Origin: a virus
IMG/VR virus record: IMGVR_UViG_3300003635_000011
Span: 1-37,669 of that record
Reading direction: 5' to 3' (one strand)
DNA length: 37,669 bases
Below are positions 14,033 to 22,595 of the stretch, piece by piece. The position numbers were made by a program, and so were the translations under genes. Position 1 is the stretch's first letter. The number at the start of each line of letters is the position of its first letter. Below the pieces are notes generated by a model that was not told the DNA's origin, searched no databases, and was given only the letters and a program-made list of their open reading frames with translations.

Positions 14033-15393
14033 CTATAGAACAAGTAATGACCTACCTTAACGCTGGGCAAGAAGAAAAAGCAGGCCAGATGCTGGACGGC
14101 ATGCTCAACAAGAACCCGGATGATGTTGACGCAATGGCGATCATGGCGCAGCTGCTAATGCGAGCCCATGCCTACGGCGTGGCGCTGGCTATCATGCAGA
14201 AGGTAGTCCATCTGGACCCTGAAAACTGGCGCGCATGGATGTTGCTGGGTACCGTCGAGGCGGCCATGCAGCGGCCCGAGCAGGCCATCAAGGCGCTCGA
14301 GATCGCCAAGAGCTACGAGCCGGGACACCCGAAGGTGCTGGACGCTCTGGCGCATGCTTACGTTAACGCATACGACTTCGATAAGACGATGGAGTATGCG
14401 AATCAGGCCATCCTGCGTTCTGACGCTGTGCAGTCGTACATCGCGCGGGCGTTTGTCCACCTGCAGCGCCGTGAGTGGTCGAAAGGCTGGACCGACTACC
14501 ATCGCGGCGTCGGCCACATGCGCTGGCGTGACGCGCACGACTACGGTCTGCCGAACTGGGAAGGCGAGGAGGAAGGCGACCTGCTGGTGTACGGCGAACA
14601 GGGCCTGGGCGACCAACTGGCCTACCTCGGAATTCTGAAGACGCACTTCGAGGACCGCATCGCGCAGATTAACTGCCACCCGAAGATTGCGGAGGTGGTT
14701 GCTCGCGCATTCCCGAAGGCTGAGGTGTACGGGCAGCAGTTCGAGACGCCGACCACCTTCGTGCCGGGCTCTGACTACCAGACTATCATGGCGAGCGCGC
14801 TGCGTTTTATCGACATACCGGACGGAAACCGTTACGCCAGCGACGCATTTCTCGAGCCGCACTACGCAAAGAGCGTACAGTGGAAGTCACTCATCGAGCA
14901 CCTGAAGCGGGACCGCGGGTTCGATAAGGCGGTTGGCATCGGCTGGACCGGGGGATTGCACTCGAGCTTTGGCAATCGGACCCGGAACCTGTCGCTTGAG
15001 TCGCTGCAGCCGCTTCTCGAAGCGCTTCAGGAGAAGGGGTACATGCTGGTCTCCCTGCAGCACCAGAAAGACCACCTGCCCGAGCTTGAGGAGTTTCAGA
15101 TGCTGACTGGCATCGAAATTCACGACTGGTCATGGGCAAACCGCACCGAGGACCTCGATGACTTCGTGGCGCTGCAGTCCTGCCTAGACCGCATCGTGTG
15201 TGTGCCGACCACTGCGTACCACATTGCCGGCGGCCTTGGGCAGAAGGCAGACGTGCTCGTACACGAGCAGCCGCACTTCCACGAGGGCATCACAGGAACC
15301 GTCTCACCTTGTTGGGACACGGTGACGCTCTGGCGCGGAGAAGACCGAATCGCGCGATTGACGGAGGAAGTACGTGCAGAAGGAGAAGAATGA
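14029..15393 (+). CDS. TPR protein with GT-B glycosyltransferase-like domain
   Basis: 454 residues. Residues 1-~155 are tetratricopeptide repeats (DDVDAMAIMAQLLMRAHAYG, NWRAWMLLGTVEAAMQRPEQ, HPKVLDALAHAYVNAYDFDK). Residues ~180-450 look like a GT9/OGT-like GT-B transferase: LVYGEQGLGDQLAYL (187-200), VGIGWTGG near 303, a LSLQ-type strand (MLVSLQHQK), and VPTTAYHIAGGLGQ. TPR plus transferase is the layout of enzymes that glycosylate proteins. It may add a sugar to a virion protein, given its place three genes after the capsid. The start overlaps the previous gene by 4 nt (ATGA). Fold good, substrate unknown. Confidence 0.75.
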   Translation: MTIEQVMTYLNAGQEEKAGQMLDGMLNKNPDDVDAMAIMAQLLMRAHAYGVALAIMQKVVHLDPENWRAWMLLGTVEAAMQRPEQAIKALEIAKSYEPGHPKVLDALAHAYVNAYDFDKTMEYANQAILRSDAVQSYIARAFVHLQRREWSKGWTDYHRGVGHMRWRDAHDYGLPNWEGEEEGDLLVYGEQGLGDQLAYLGILKTHFEDRIAQINCHPKIAEVVARAFPKAEVYGQQFETPTTFVPGSDYQTIMASALRFIDIPDGNRYASDAFLEPHYAKSVQWKSLIEHLKRDRGFDKAVGIGWTGGLHSSFGNRTRNLSLESLQPLLEALQEKGYMLVSLQHQKDHLPELEEFQMLTGIEIHDWSWANRTEDLDDFVALQSCLDRIVCVPTTAYHIAGGLGQKADVLVHEQPHFHEGITGTVSPCWDTVTLWRGEDRIARLTEEVRAEGEE

Positions 15394-16052
15394 TGAAGGT
15401 CTTCATCGGGATGGACCCACGCCAGAAGATTCCAGCGTTTGTGCTGGCCCACAGCATTCAAGAGAGGGCGTCGAAGCCGGTGAGCATCACGTTCCTCCGC
15501 CTGAACCAACTGCCTATTCAGAGACGCGGCCTGACGGAATTTACGTTTACTCGGTTTCTGGTGCCCCACCTGTGCGAGTACCAAGGCGTTGGCGTTTTTC
15601 TTGATGCAGACATGCTCGTGGATGGCGACATCTGCGAACTCGAAACACTCGCCAAGGACCAGCCTGACTCAGACGTGCTCGTCGCTACGAGCGCCCCGCG
15701 CTTCGAGTGGCCAGCTGTTATGGTATTCAACAACGAGAACTGCAAGCGACTGACGCCGGAGTATGTCGATGACGATGCCAATCAGATGTTCGATTTTGCT
15801 TGGGCTGCTAATATTGGAAATCTTCCTCCTGAGTGGCATCACGTCGTGGGGTACGAACAACCTCCAAGTAACCCCAAGCTCTTGCATTACACCTGCGGTA
15901 CACCGTGTTGGCCTGAAGTGCGAAACCTCGGCGGATATGACAAGTGGCACGACGAGCTTCGCGAGATGAACTTCACCGTCTCGTGGCTCGAGTTGATGGG
16001 GCAGAGCGTCCACGTCAACAAGGTTCTGACTTCGCTTGATGGGCATAACTGA
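15393..16052 (+). CDS. GT8-like glycosyltransferase
   Basis: 219 residues starting MKVFIGMDPRQKIPAFVLAH. I prefer ATG 15393 (AGGAG, 7 nt spacing) over ATG 15390. A long frame back to 15198 is only the preceding gene out of frame. GVGVFLDADMLVDGD carries the DxD motif (D71/D73) that binds the nucleotide-sugar metal in GT-A enzymes. YTCGTPCWPE and a late His/Asn region follow. It is probably a UDP-sugar transferase acting after the TPR enzyme. Confidence 0.75.
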   Translation: MKVFIGMDPRQKIPAFVLAHSIQERASKPVSITFLRLNQLPIQRRGLTEFTFTRFLVPHLCEYQGVGVFLDADMLVDGDICELETLAKDQPDSDVLVATSAPRFEWPAVMVFNNENCKRLTPEYVDDDANQMFDFAWAANIGNLPPEWHHVVGYEQPPSNPKLLHYTCGTPCWPEVRNLGGYDKWHDELREMNFTVSWLELMGQSVHVNKVLTSLDGHN

Positions 16053-16053
16053 C

Positions 16054-16707
16054 ATGAGTGTTCGCGTAATTACTTCGATGTCTCAAGCCGGGTACGATGT
16101 TTACGGTAAGGAGTTTCTTGATTCTTACCGCAAATATGTCAACTTTCCGTTGACAATTTACTCGGAAGATAAACTCCCCGTCGATGAGTACAAGCCAATA
16201 TGGGATGTGGAGATGTCCAAGCTTCTGAGCAACTACCCAAGAAGCGCTGATTGGCGCTTGGACGCGGGTCGGTTCGCCTGGAAGGCCTTTGCCATCATTG
16301 ACGCGCTATCGGCCAAGGACAAGGACATCGTGTGCTGGATGGACTCCGACGTAGTCATTCATGCGCCGCTCAAGGAGCCTTACGTGGAGCGCATGGTCGG
16401 CGACCACTACTGCGCTTTGATGATGCGCCAGGACTACCATCCCTGCAGTTCTTTTGTGGTCTACAACAAGGCCCACGGAGACAACGTGAAATTCGTGGCA
16501 GAGATGAAGCGCATGTACCACGGTAAGGATGTACTGCACGAGCCAGAGCAGCACGACGCGTACATACAAGGGAAGGTCCTGCTGCAGAACTGTAGCGTAA
16601 TAAACCTCACCCCCGGGGCAAAGCCGATGGAAAACGTATTCGACCGGCTTGGGTTCGGGCATCATAAGAAAGGCCCACTGAAATGGGCAGAAGGAGCAGC
16701 ATCTTGA
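16054..16707 (+). CDS. GT-A-like glycosyltransferase with DSD motif
   Basis: 217 residues, starting MSVRVITSMSQAGYDVYGKE 1 nt after the previous stop. IVCWMDSDVVIHAPL holds a D97-S-D99 motif in the position of DxD. RFAWKAFAIIDALS and QHDAYIQGKVL fit the GT-A acceptor side. It is related in plan to the preceding gene but divergent in sequence. It would extend or branch a glycan. The last 4 nt overlap the next gene (TTGA). Confidence 0.65.
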   Translation: MSVRVITSMSQAGYDVYGKEFLDSYRKYVNFPLTIYSEDKLPVDEYKPIWDVEMSKLLSNYPRSADWRLDAGRFAWKAFAIIDALSAKDKDIVCWMDSDVVIHAPLKEPYVERMVGDHYCALMMRQDYHPCSSFVVYNKAHGDNVKFVAEMKRMYHGKDVLHEPEQHDAYIQGKVLLQNCSVINLTPGAKPMENVFDRLGFGHHKKGPLKWAEGAAS

Positions 16708-17414
16708 CTACCCCCAACTTCGACTTGGAGTACGACAACCTTTACATCGTAAGCCCTGGGCGCAGCGGTAGTAGCTTTCTTGCTGACCTCCTCGTCCATG
16801 CAGGGTACACCCTGACAACGAAAAACTCACCGATGTCGCCCGGTCGCGGGCTCTTCCTTCCTTACGCTAAGCACGAAGACGTTCCGTGTCGGACGCTGCA
16901 GGAAAAGGAGGCTGAGCGCCAGCTTGGCGATGCCCGCGCCACGGGCCCCATCAAGATTACGGAAGATTTCAAAAAGCGCGCGCAGTCGCTTCTGCACCGG
17001 TTCCCGGAGCCGTTCGCGCTGAAGATTCCGAACCAGTCCATTAAGTTCATTGATGCGTGGGGCCTAAAGCCGGTGGGGATTGTCAGGGAGCCGGGGCTCG
17101 TGCTTGAGTCGTACATGGAGCGACAGGGGTTTAACGCAACGGAGCAGCTGACTGAGTTTTACGAGCTTCTGCTCAAGCGACTGGAAAAGGACCCGTTCCC
17201 TGTCTTTGTTTTTGATGAATGGCTGACAGTTGCGCACATCGACGACACTTTGGGTATCGTCAGCGACTATGAGTTTGACCACGGCAGAACTGCGGCCACC
17301 GGCGTCGATGTTCCGCGCCGACTGAAGGAGCTTTGGGAGGAGATTGAGGCCTATGGCCATCACCAACTACAACGAGCTAGTGACAGCCGTAAGAAACTGG
17401 TCCGCCCGTACTGA
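16704..17414 (+). CDS. P-loop sulfotransferase-like protein
   Basis: 236 residues from TTG 16704, which has AAGGAG 7 nt upstream and overlaps the previous stop. An ATG at 16683 is possible but badly placed. LYIVSPGRSGSSFLADLL (13-30) is the 5'-phosphosulfate (PAPS) loop of sulfotransferases. VGIVREPGLVLESY gives R128-x-P130 and S136, the 3'-phosphate site. It should transfer sulfate from host PAPS to a hydroxyl, most likely on the glycan made by the three genes before it. The 3' end overlaps the adaptor gene by 62 nt. Family good, acceptor inferred. Confidence 0.75.
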   Translation: MTTPNFDLEYDNLYIVSPGRSGSSFLADLLVHAGYTLTTKNSPMSPGRGLFLPYAKHEDVPCRTLQEKEAERQLGDARATGPIKITEDFKKRAQSLLHRFPEPFALKIPNQSIKFIDAWGLKPVGIVREPGLVLESYMERQGFNATEQLTEFYELLLKRLEKDPFPVFVFDEWLTVAHIDDTLGIVSDYEFDHGRTAATGVDVPRRLKELWEEIEAYGHHQLQRASDSRKKLVRPY

Positions 17415-18024
17415 CATCGTTGATGACAGAATCGAGGAGTTCATCGACCTGACCGAGGCGATGATGTTCAACAATCGGCCCGCGCCCCCGGCCACGGGGT
17501 CGCTAGGCGGCGTGTTCACGCAGACTGACATCGACGACACGCTCACTACAACAGTCGACAGTGACGAAGTTGACTTACAGAGCGCTTTCCAGTTCTCGCA
17601 GCTGGTGAGCGTCACCATTGTTGATAGCGGAAAGCGCAGGCCTTTGCAGTATGTGGTTCCGGACCAGTTGAATCTGTGGTCAGAGTCCGGGAAGGGAAAG
17701 CCGAGTTTCTACAGCATCGTTGACGAGAGGATTATTTTCGACAAGCCTGCGGACTCGACGTATCAGCTTGTCATTTGGTATTTCCCGCTGCAAGCGGCTC
17801 TGGACGACCCAACGCCGGCGTCTAACACGATTCTGCAGAAGTTCCCGAATTGCTATCTGTATGGCACGCTGTACCACCTCAGCGTCTATACAAAAGACCC
17901 TGAGGAAGCGCAGTACTACCGGAACCTGTACACAGAGCAGGCATGGCAGGCCAGCAAGTACTTCAGAAACCACGAGCGGCCGAGGGCGCCGCTGTTTGGA
18001 CGAACCGACCGGAGGACCCCTTGA
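17353..18024 (+). CDS. Head-tail adaptor protein
   Basis: 223 residues starting MAITNYNELVTAVRNWSART, preceded by GGAGG. N-terminal helices (ELVTAVRNWSARTDIVDDRI, FIDLTEAMMF) and strands, then a helical C-terminus (PEEAQYYRNLYTEQAWQASK). This matches the P22 gp4/SU10 adaptor type that bolts the tail to the portal. It sits before the nozzle gene. An earlier ATG at 17344 lacks a site. Confidence 0.75.
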   Translation: MAITNYNELVTAVRNWSARTDIVDDRIEEFIDLTEAMMFNNRPAPPATGSLGGVFTQTDIDDTLTTTVDSDEVDLQSAFQFSQLVSVTIVDSGKRRPLQYVVPDQLNLWSESGKGKPSFYSIVDERIIFDKPADSTYQLVIWYFPLQAALDDPTPASNTILQKFPNCYLYGTLYHLSVYTKDPEEAQYYRNLYTEQAWQASKYFRNHERPRAPLFGRTDRRTP

Positions 18025-18332
18025 TGGATATGATGAAGATGGGCCAGCAGCTGCTGGCGAACAACCAGCGCATGCCGCTGAGCCAACGCCGACAGATGCA
18101 GGGCACGCAGAACCCGTTCGCCAACATGACTGAGCAGCAGGCCTACGACATCAACGAAATCCTCAAGAGCCTCGGCATCGGCCCTCAGGACGTGCCGGGT
18201 GCCGGAGCCGTGCGTCCGGATATGCCGCAAGGGATGCAGCCCAACATCACGGGCATCAACCCCGAAGCTCAGGACGAGCTTGAGCGCATGCTGTCGCAGA
18301 TGGGTGGCACCTATGGCCTCCCGAGAACGTAA
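18024..18332 (+). CDS. 102-aa Gln/Met-rich protein
   Basis: It begins at ATG 18024 (TGATG overlap) with GGAGG 8 nt before it. MDMMKMGQQLLANNQRMPLS is Gln/Met rich and helical. The middle is Gly/Pro rich, and it ends EDELERMLSQM-like, helical. Disordered and amphipathic composition is like small ejection or internal proteins, but I do not recognise it. Confidence 0.6.
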   Translation: MDMMKMGQQLLANNQRMPLSQRRQMQGTQNPFANMTEQQAYDINEILKSLGIGPQDVPGAGAVRPDMPQGMQPNITGINPEAQDELERMLSQMGGTYGLPRT

Positions 18333-19362
18333 GCGTCGCGGCCGTGGTGCCGAGAACAACATCGCGTGGTCTGATATAGGCCGCGCCGGAGGCAAATTCG
18401 CTAAGGGGGTTTGGGACGACTCCAACAACTTGCAGCGAATCGGGATGCTTCCGGCGCCGGTTGTCTCTGACTTGGCGGGCATTGCTGGCGACATTCAAAT
18501 GTACATGACCGAGCCAGAGCAACGGTCCTTACCGAACTATCTCATGACTGGCGCCAGCATTCTTCCGGGCATGGTCCCAGCTAGTGCCCGTAAGAGCTTG
18601 AGGGGGCTAGTCGCTGACGAAAAGGTTGCCGGAAGATTGAAGGATGAACTTCCAAACCCGGTTTTTACAGAGCGCGCAGGAAACCCTGGAAGAGTCGGGT
18701 TTGAGTTTTCAGACGTTGATGCCAAGCTTAACGATGACGCTCTTTTAAGGTTGCAGTATAGTCTTTTGGATAATCCAAACGCGTTCCCGGACGGAGTCGC
18801 TTATGCGAACCTGGAAGACGTCTTCGACCATCCTATGTTGTACAAGGCGTACCCAGAAGCTAGGAAAATTAAGCTTGGGTACATGCCCGGTATTGCGGGC
18901 GACAAGATGGCGCGCGGCGGAAAAGTTAAGGGCGCAGACGAAATATGGCTAACGGACGCAGGCCTTGACGAAGACCCAAGGCGAACGCTGTTGCACGAAA
19001 TACAGCATTGGATGCAGGAAAAAGAGGGGCTTCAGTCTGGCGGAAACCCGAGAGCGATTCAACGAAACGTGATGAGAGCTGCGCCGAAAAGCCGAGAAAA
19101 TCTTCTCAACACTGTTTTTGGTCCGGGCGGAGAAGTTTGGGAAAGCACTCCGAGGGAAATGTCTATGGCTATCTACCCGAGACTTTCCGGGGAATACGAA
19201 TCACGAATGGTTGCTCAGAGCGCAGATTTGCCGCAAGAGGTATTAGATCAAGTTCCAATCAACAAGCGCAGGGCTTTGCCTGCACCGGGGCAGGATTTCC
19301 CGGAGGTTCAGATAGAAGACGTTTTGGACGCATCTATTGCTCGAATGTTGGGACAGTACTAA
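18313..19362 (+). CDS. Virion-region protein with zincin-like HExxH domain
   Basis: 349 residues from ATG 18313. TLLHEIQHWMQEKEGLQSGG (225-244) has H228-E229-x-x-H232, and the pattern 'HE-QHWxQ-xEG' is one seen in large polyvalent phage and mobile-element proteins. It starts with a basic stretch (RERKRRGRGAENN) and has an Ala/Leu hydrophobic patch near 74-95. A metallopeptidase carried in the virion could cut cell wall or host proteins on entry; that is inference. Base composition is unusual: 118 of 240 bases at 18661-18900 are G/C by hand count, clearly lower than the portal or capsid genes. Confidence 0.65.
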   Translation: MASRERKRRGRGAENNIAWSDIGRAGGKFAKGVWDDSNNLQRIGMLPAPVVSDLAGIAGDIQMYMTEPEQRSLPNYLMTGASILPGMVPASARKSLRGLVADEKVAGRLKDELPNPVFTERAGNPGRVGFEFSDVDAKLNDDALLRLQYSLLDNPNAFPDGVAYANLEDVFDHPMLYKAYPEARKIKLGYMPGIAGDKMARGGKVKGADEIWLTDAGLDEDPRRTLLHEIQHWMQEKEGLQSGGNPRAIQRNVMRAAPKSRENLLNTVFGPGGEVWESTPREMSMAIYPRLSGEYESRMVAQSADLPQEVLDQVPINKRRALPAPGQDFPEVQIEDVLDASIARMLGQY

Positions 19363-20868
19363 ATGATTGAGTTTGCAGAATGGCTGCCGGATCTTCCGGA
19401 GCTAAACAACCCGGGGGCTACTGAGGCGAAGAACGTTCGCCCGTATGTGCGCGGCTATCTGCCTTTGAATCGTCTTGTGACTGACACAGACGCAATCGAT
19501 AGCGTGTGCAAGGGTGGAATTGCGGTGCGCGCTAATGATGATACTACATTCAATATCGTAGGCGACGCTTCGAAGCTTTATTCTCTATCAGGCGGCGTGC
19601 ATACCAACATCTCACAGACATCTACAACGTATTCGGCCACCACTGTCGGGTGGAGCTTCACGAAGTGGGGGAATGGCGTCATCGCGGTCAACGGCAACGA
19701 CACGCCGCAGTTCATAGACATCGGTACCGCGACGCCGGAGGCGGTAGACCTTGGAGGAAGCCCTCCGCCAGCAGAGTTCGTGGCCGTTGTGCGTGAGTTC
19801 GTATTCCTTGGCAGCACCGGAGCTATCGGAACGGAAGATAAGGTCCGAAACAGAGTGCGTTGGTCGGCTATCGACAACCGAGATAGCTGGACGCCGGGCC
19901 TTGCCACGCAAGCCGACTTTCAGGACCTGCAAGGAAGCTCGGAGAACGGCGGCGGCGAAATCACCGGGCTCGTCGGAGGCGAGTATGGGATCGTATTTCA
20001 AGAACGCTCTATCTGGAAGGTAAGCTACGAAGGGCCTCCGACTGTGTTCCGTTTCGACGAGGTGCTGCCAAACATTGGATGCGCGGCAAAGCGTTCAGTG
20101 GTCCAGCACGGTGACTACGTGTGGTTCTTCGCGACTGACGGGTTCTACGAAATCCGCAATGGAGAGCAGTTTACCCCAATCGGGCAGAACAAGGTTGACC
20201 AGTGGTTCCGCGATAACGTCTCGAGCGCTGAACTCGACCGAATGACTGGGGCATACGACGTCATCAACAAGAATGTGTTTTGGTGCTTCCCAAGCACCAA
20301 TAGCACTGGCGGCAACCCAGACACGCTCATCATATACGACTGGGTAAACAAGCGCTGGTCGTACGCGAACGTCAATGCGGAGTACCTCGTAACCGCTCTT
20401 GGGCAGGCGCAGACCATGGAGTCGCTGGACACGTATGCAACGTCCGGCACGAACACTATGGAGACGCTTTCTGAGTCACTGGACTCGGAATTATTTAAGG
20501 GCGGCGCATCACAGCTTGCTGCGTACAGCTCTTCAAACCGGCGCGCAACCTTCACTGGGACCTCTCTACCGGCAGTAGTAGAGACTGCTGAGGCGCAGCT
20601 GTACAACGAACAGGACCGCCGCGCCATACTTCGTGGAGTGCGTCCTCTAGTATCCGGAAACAGCCCTACGCTACGCGTTGCGACCCGGCACCGCAGCCGC
20701 CTCAACGAAAACCTAACTACGTCCGGCACGTCAACTCAAAACGACCAGACTGGAATTGCAAACTTCAGAATTGATGCCCGGTATCACCGCGTGCAGGTTA
20801 CAACTGAAGGCGACTTTGACCACGCTATCGGCATTGACCTCGATGCCAAACAGACAGGGAGAAAGTAA
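19363..20868 (+). CDS. Tail nozzle / stabilisation protein (P22 gp10-like)
   Basis: 501 residues, MIEFAEWLPDLPELNNPGAT, starting right after the previous stop (TAAATG). The chain is strand rich with repeated blade-like segments (GVIAVNGNDTPQFIDIG, EYGIVFQERSIWKVSYEGPP, GDYVWFFATDGFYEIRNGEQ), fitting the beta-propeller nozzle of short tails. It would form the tip of the tail tube after the adaptor. Position and fold agree. Confidence 0.75.
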   Translation: MIEFAEWLPDLPELNNPGATEAKNVRPYVRGYLPLNRLVTDTDAIDSVCKGGIAVRANDDTTFNIVGDASKLYSLSGGVHTNISQTSTTYSATTVGWSFTKWGNGVIAVNGNDTPQFIDIGTATPEAVDLGGSPPPAEFVAVVREFVFLGSTGAIGTEDKVRNRVRWSAIDNRDSWTPGLATQADFQDLQGSSENGGGEITGLVGGEYGIVFQERSIWKVSYEGPPTVFRFDEVLPNIGCAAKRSVVQHGDYVWFFATDGFYEIRNGEQFTPIGQNKVDQWFRDNVSSAELDRMTGAYDVINKNVFWCFPSTNSTGGNPDTLIIYDWVNKRWSYANVNAEYLVTALGQAQTMESLDTYATSGTNTMETLSESLDSELFKGGASQLAAYSSSNRRATFTGTSLPAVVETAEAQLYNEQDRRAILRGVRPLVSGNSPTLRVATRHRSRLNENLTTSGTSTQNDQTGIANFRIDARYHRVQVTTEGDFDHAIGIDLDAKQTGRK

Positions 20869-21252
20869 ATGGCGACGACAGACCGCTCGGGTTTCGCCCG
20901 ATTCGGCGCGGCAACTAGGTTATTTCAAGGCACCGCCGGCACTACGGCATTTACTGCAGTCGTGTTCGACAACCGATTTGAAATTACTCGTCTGGTTGCT
21001 TGCAACACGTCAGGTGGAGGGCGGCGCATCTACTTTTACCATAGCCGTAGAGGGGAGAACGGAACTGCTCCCTTGACTGAAAACCAAGCCATCATCTGGA
21101 ACTCCAACATCAATAGCGATGACGAACTTATTAAGGGTACGCAGTACGCTGGACAGGGCTACGTGTTCGAGAAGGGCGACGTCCTCGGGATCGGTGCCGA
21201 CAACAGCGGCGTCACCTGGACCATCTACGGCGCGCCGGTGCAATCGCGATGA
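20869..21252 (+). CDS. 127-aa beta-rich minor virion protein
   Basis: MATTDRSGFARFGAATRLFQ then strands such as AVVFDNRFEITRLVAC, RRIYFYHSRRG and VTWTIYGAPVQ. No helix of note, so it is probably a small jelly-roll or barrel. A GAGAAAGTAA ribosome site precedes the ATG. It may decorate the tail or head. Its stop overlaps the next start (ATGA). Confidence 0.6.
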   Translation: MATTDRSGFARFGAATRLFQGTAGTTAFTAVVFDNRFEITRLVACNTSGGGRRIYFYHSRRGENGTAPLTENQAIIWNSNINSDDELIKGTQYAGQGYVFEKGDVLGIGADNSGVTWTIYGAPVQSR

Positions 21253-21707
21253 CTGACTACGTGGAGCAGGGCCCCGAGCTTTCATGCGTCTGGCTGGTAC
21301 CGCCGGAACTCACCATCCAGTGCTGGCGCGACATTCGTGAGTTAGTGCTGGAGGCGCAAGAGCACGGCATGGGCGAGTCTGATGAATGGGACCTCGTAGA
21401 CCGCCTGGCTAGAGGCGACATACAGATGTGGCTCGTGATGGACAAGGACGAGCAGCAGCCGATTGGAGTGAAGCTAACGAGAATGCAACAGTACCCGCGC
21501 CGCAAGGCGCTTGTCGATTTTGTGACCGCCGGACGAGGAGCACTCGGAGAGAATGGGTGGTTCGAGGATGTTCAGGATGAGATTGAAGAGTGGGCGCGAG
21601 AGCAGGGATGCGAGTACATCGAAGGCATCGGGCGCCCCGGCTGGGAACGAATCGGTAAGCCCATGGGCTACCGGAAACAATACACGGTATACGTGAAGGA
21701 GCTATAA
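21249..21707 (+). CDS. GNAT-like acetyltransferase-fold protein
   Basis: 152 residues. The order of strands and helices (IQMWLVMDKDEQQPIGVKLT, ALVDFVTAGRGALGENGW, IEEWAREQGCEYIEGIGR, PMGYRKQYTVYVKEL) is that of a GNAT domain ending in the usual 'P-GY' strand. Similar proteins lie just before ejection proteins in T7-like phages, where they are internal virion proteins with a degenerate GNAT fold. The acetyl-CoA loop (R/Q-x-x-G-x-G) is not clear, so catalysis is doubtful. Confidence 0.65.
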   Translation: MTDYVEQGPELSCVWLVPPELTIQCWRDIRELVLEAQEHGMGESDEWDLVDRLARGDIQMWLVMDKDEQQPIGVKLTRMQQYPRRKALVDFVTAGRGALGENGWFEDVQDEIEEWAREQGCEYIEGIGRPGWERIGKPMGYRKQYTVYVKEL

Positions 21708-22595
21708 ATGGGTGGCGGAAAAGGAGGCGGTAGCCAGGAGGTTACCCAAAAGGTAGACAACACGCCCTGGGCGCCGACTGGCGCAGCCATGCAGAACGTC
21801 TACAACCGGGCGAACGAATACTACACACAGAACCGAGTTGCGCAGCCTTACGGCAATGACCGGTTTGTGGGTTTATCGCCGCAGCAGAACCAGGCATTTC
21901 AGCTTGCGGAAGCGCGCGCACTCGGAGGCAACCCCGCAGTACAAGCGGCCGGCCAGAACTTGGCGCAGACCGCGTCCGGCGATTTTCTGAACTCTAATCC
22001 GTACCTGGATGGTATGTACGACCGCGCAGCTAGCGCTGTTACGAGAAACTTCCGCGAGGGAGTGATGCCGGGCATCGATGCTAAGTTCGCTGGCAGCGGT
22101 CGGTATGGCGGCGGCCTGCAGGCGGCCACCCGCGACTCGGCCATGGACCAGCTTGGTCGGTCGCTTGAGGGCATGGCCACCAACATGTACGGCCAGAACT
22201 ACCAGCAGGAACGCGCCAGACAGATGCAAGCGGCCGGGCTTGCGCCGATGATAGCGGGCGAGGACTACAAGGACATCGCCATGCTCGAGGGTGTTGGCGA
22301 GAATGTCCGTGGCCTTGCCGGGCAGATGCTGGGCAGCGATATGCAGCGTTTCCAGGAGCTTCAGCAGGTGCCGCAGGACCGCCTCGACGATTACATCAGG
22401 CGCGTGTCTGCCGGCGCGGCAGGCTCTGGCGGTGCCGGGTCTGCGACTACACAGGAACCGATGACCGGCGGCAGCCCGCTGGCTGGCATGGCCGGTGGCG
22501 CCATGATGGGACACTCGTTGGGCTCTAAGATTGGGTCTATCGGCGGTGTCCCGGGCGCTATCGGCGGCGCAGTACTTGGAGGACTGTTCAAATGA
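21708..22595 (+). CDS. DNA ejection / internal virion protein, Gly-rich
   Basis: 295 residues starting MGGGKGGGSQEVTQKVDNTP, a Gly-rich head seen in ejection proteins of this phage group. A long helical centre (YNRANEYYTQNR..., AFQLAEARALGGN) carries many Gln and Ala. Residues ~250-295 are Gly/Ala hydrophobic (AGGAMMGHSLGSKIGSIGG) and could insert in membrane. It probably leaves the capsid with the DNA and forms part of the trans-envelope channel. It overlaps the next gene by 4 nt. Confidence 0.7.
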   Translation: MGGGKGGGSQEVTQKVDNTPWAPTGAAMQNVYNRANEYYTQNRVAQPYGNDRFVGLSPQQNQAFQLAEARALGGNPAVQAAGQNLAQTASGDFLNSNPYLDGMYDRAASAVTRNFREGVMPGIDAKFAGSGRYGGGLQAATRDSAMDQLGRSLEGMATNMYGQNYQQERARQMQAAGLAPMIAGEDYKDIAMLEGVGENVRGLAGQMLGSDMQRFQELQQVPQDRLDDYIRRVSAGAAGSGGAGSATTQEPMTGGSPLAGMAGGAMMGHSLGSKIGSIGGVPGAIGGAVLGGLFK

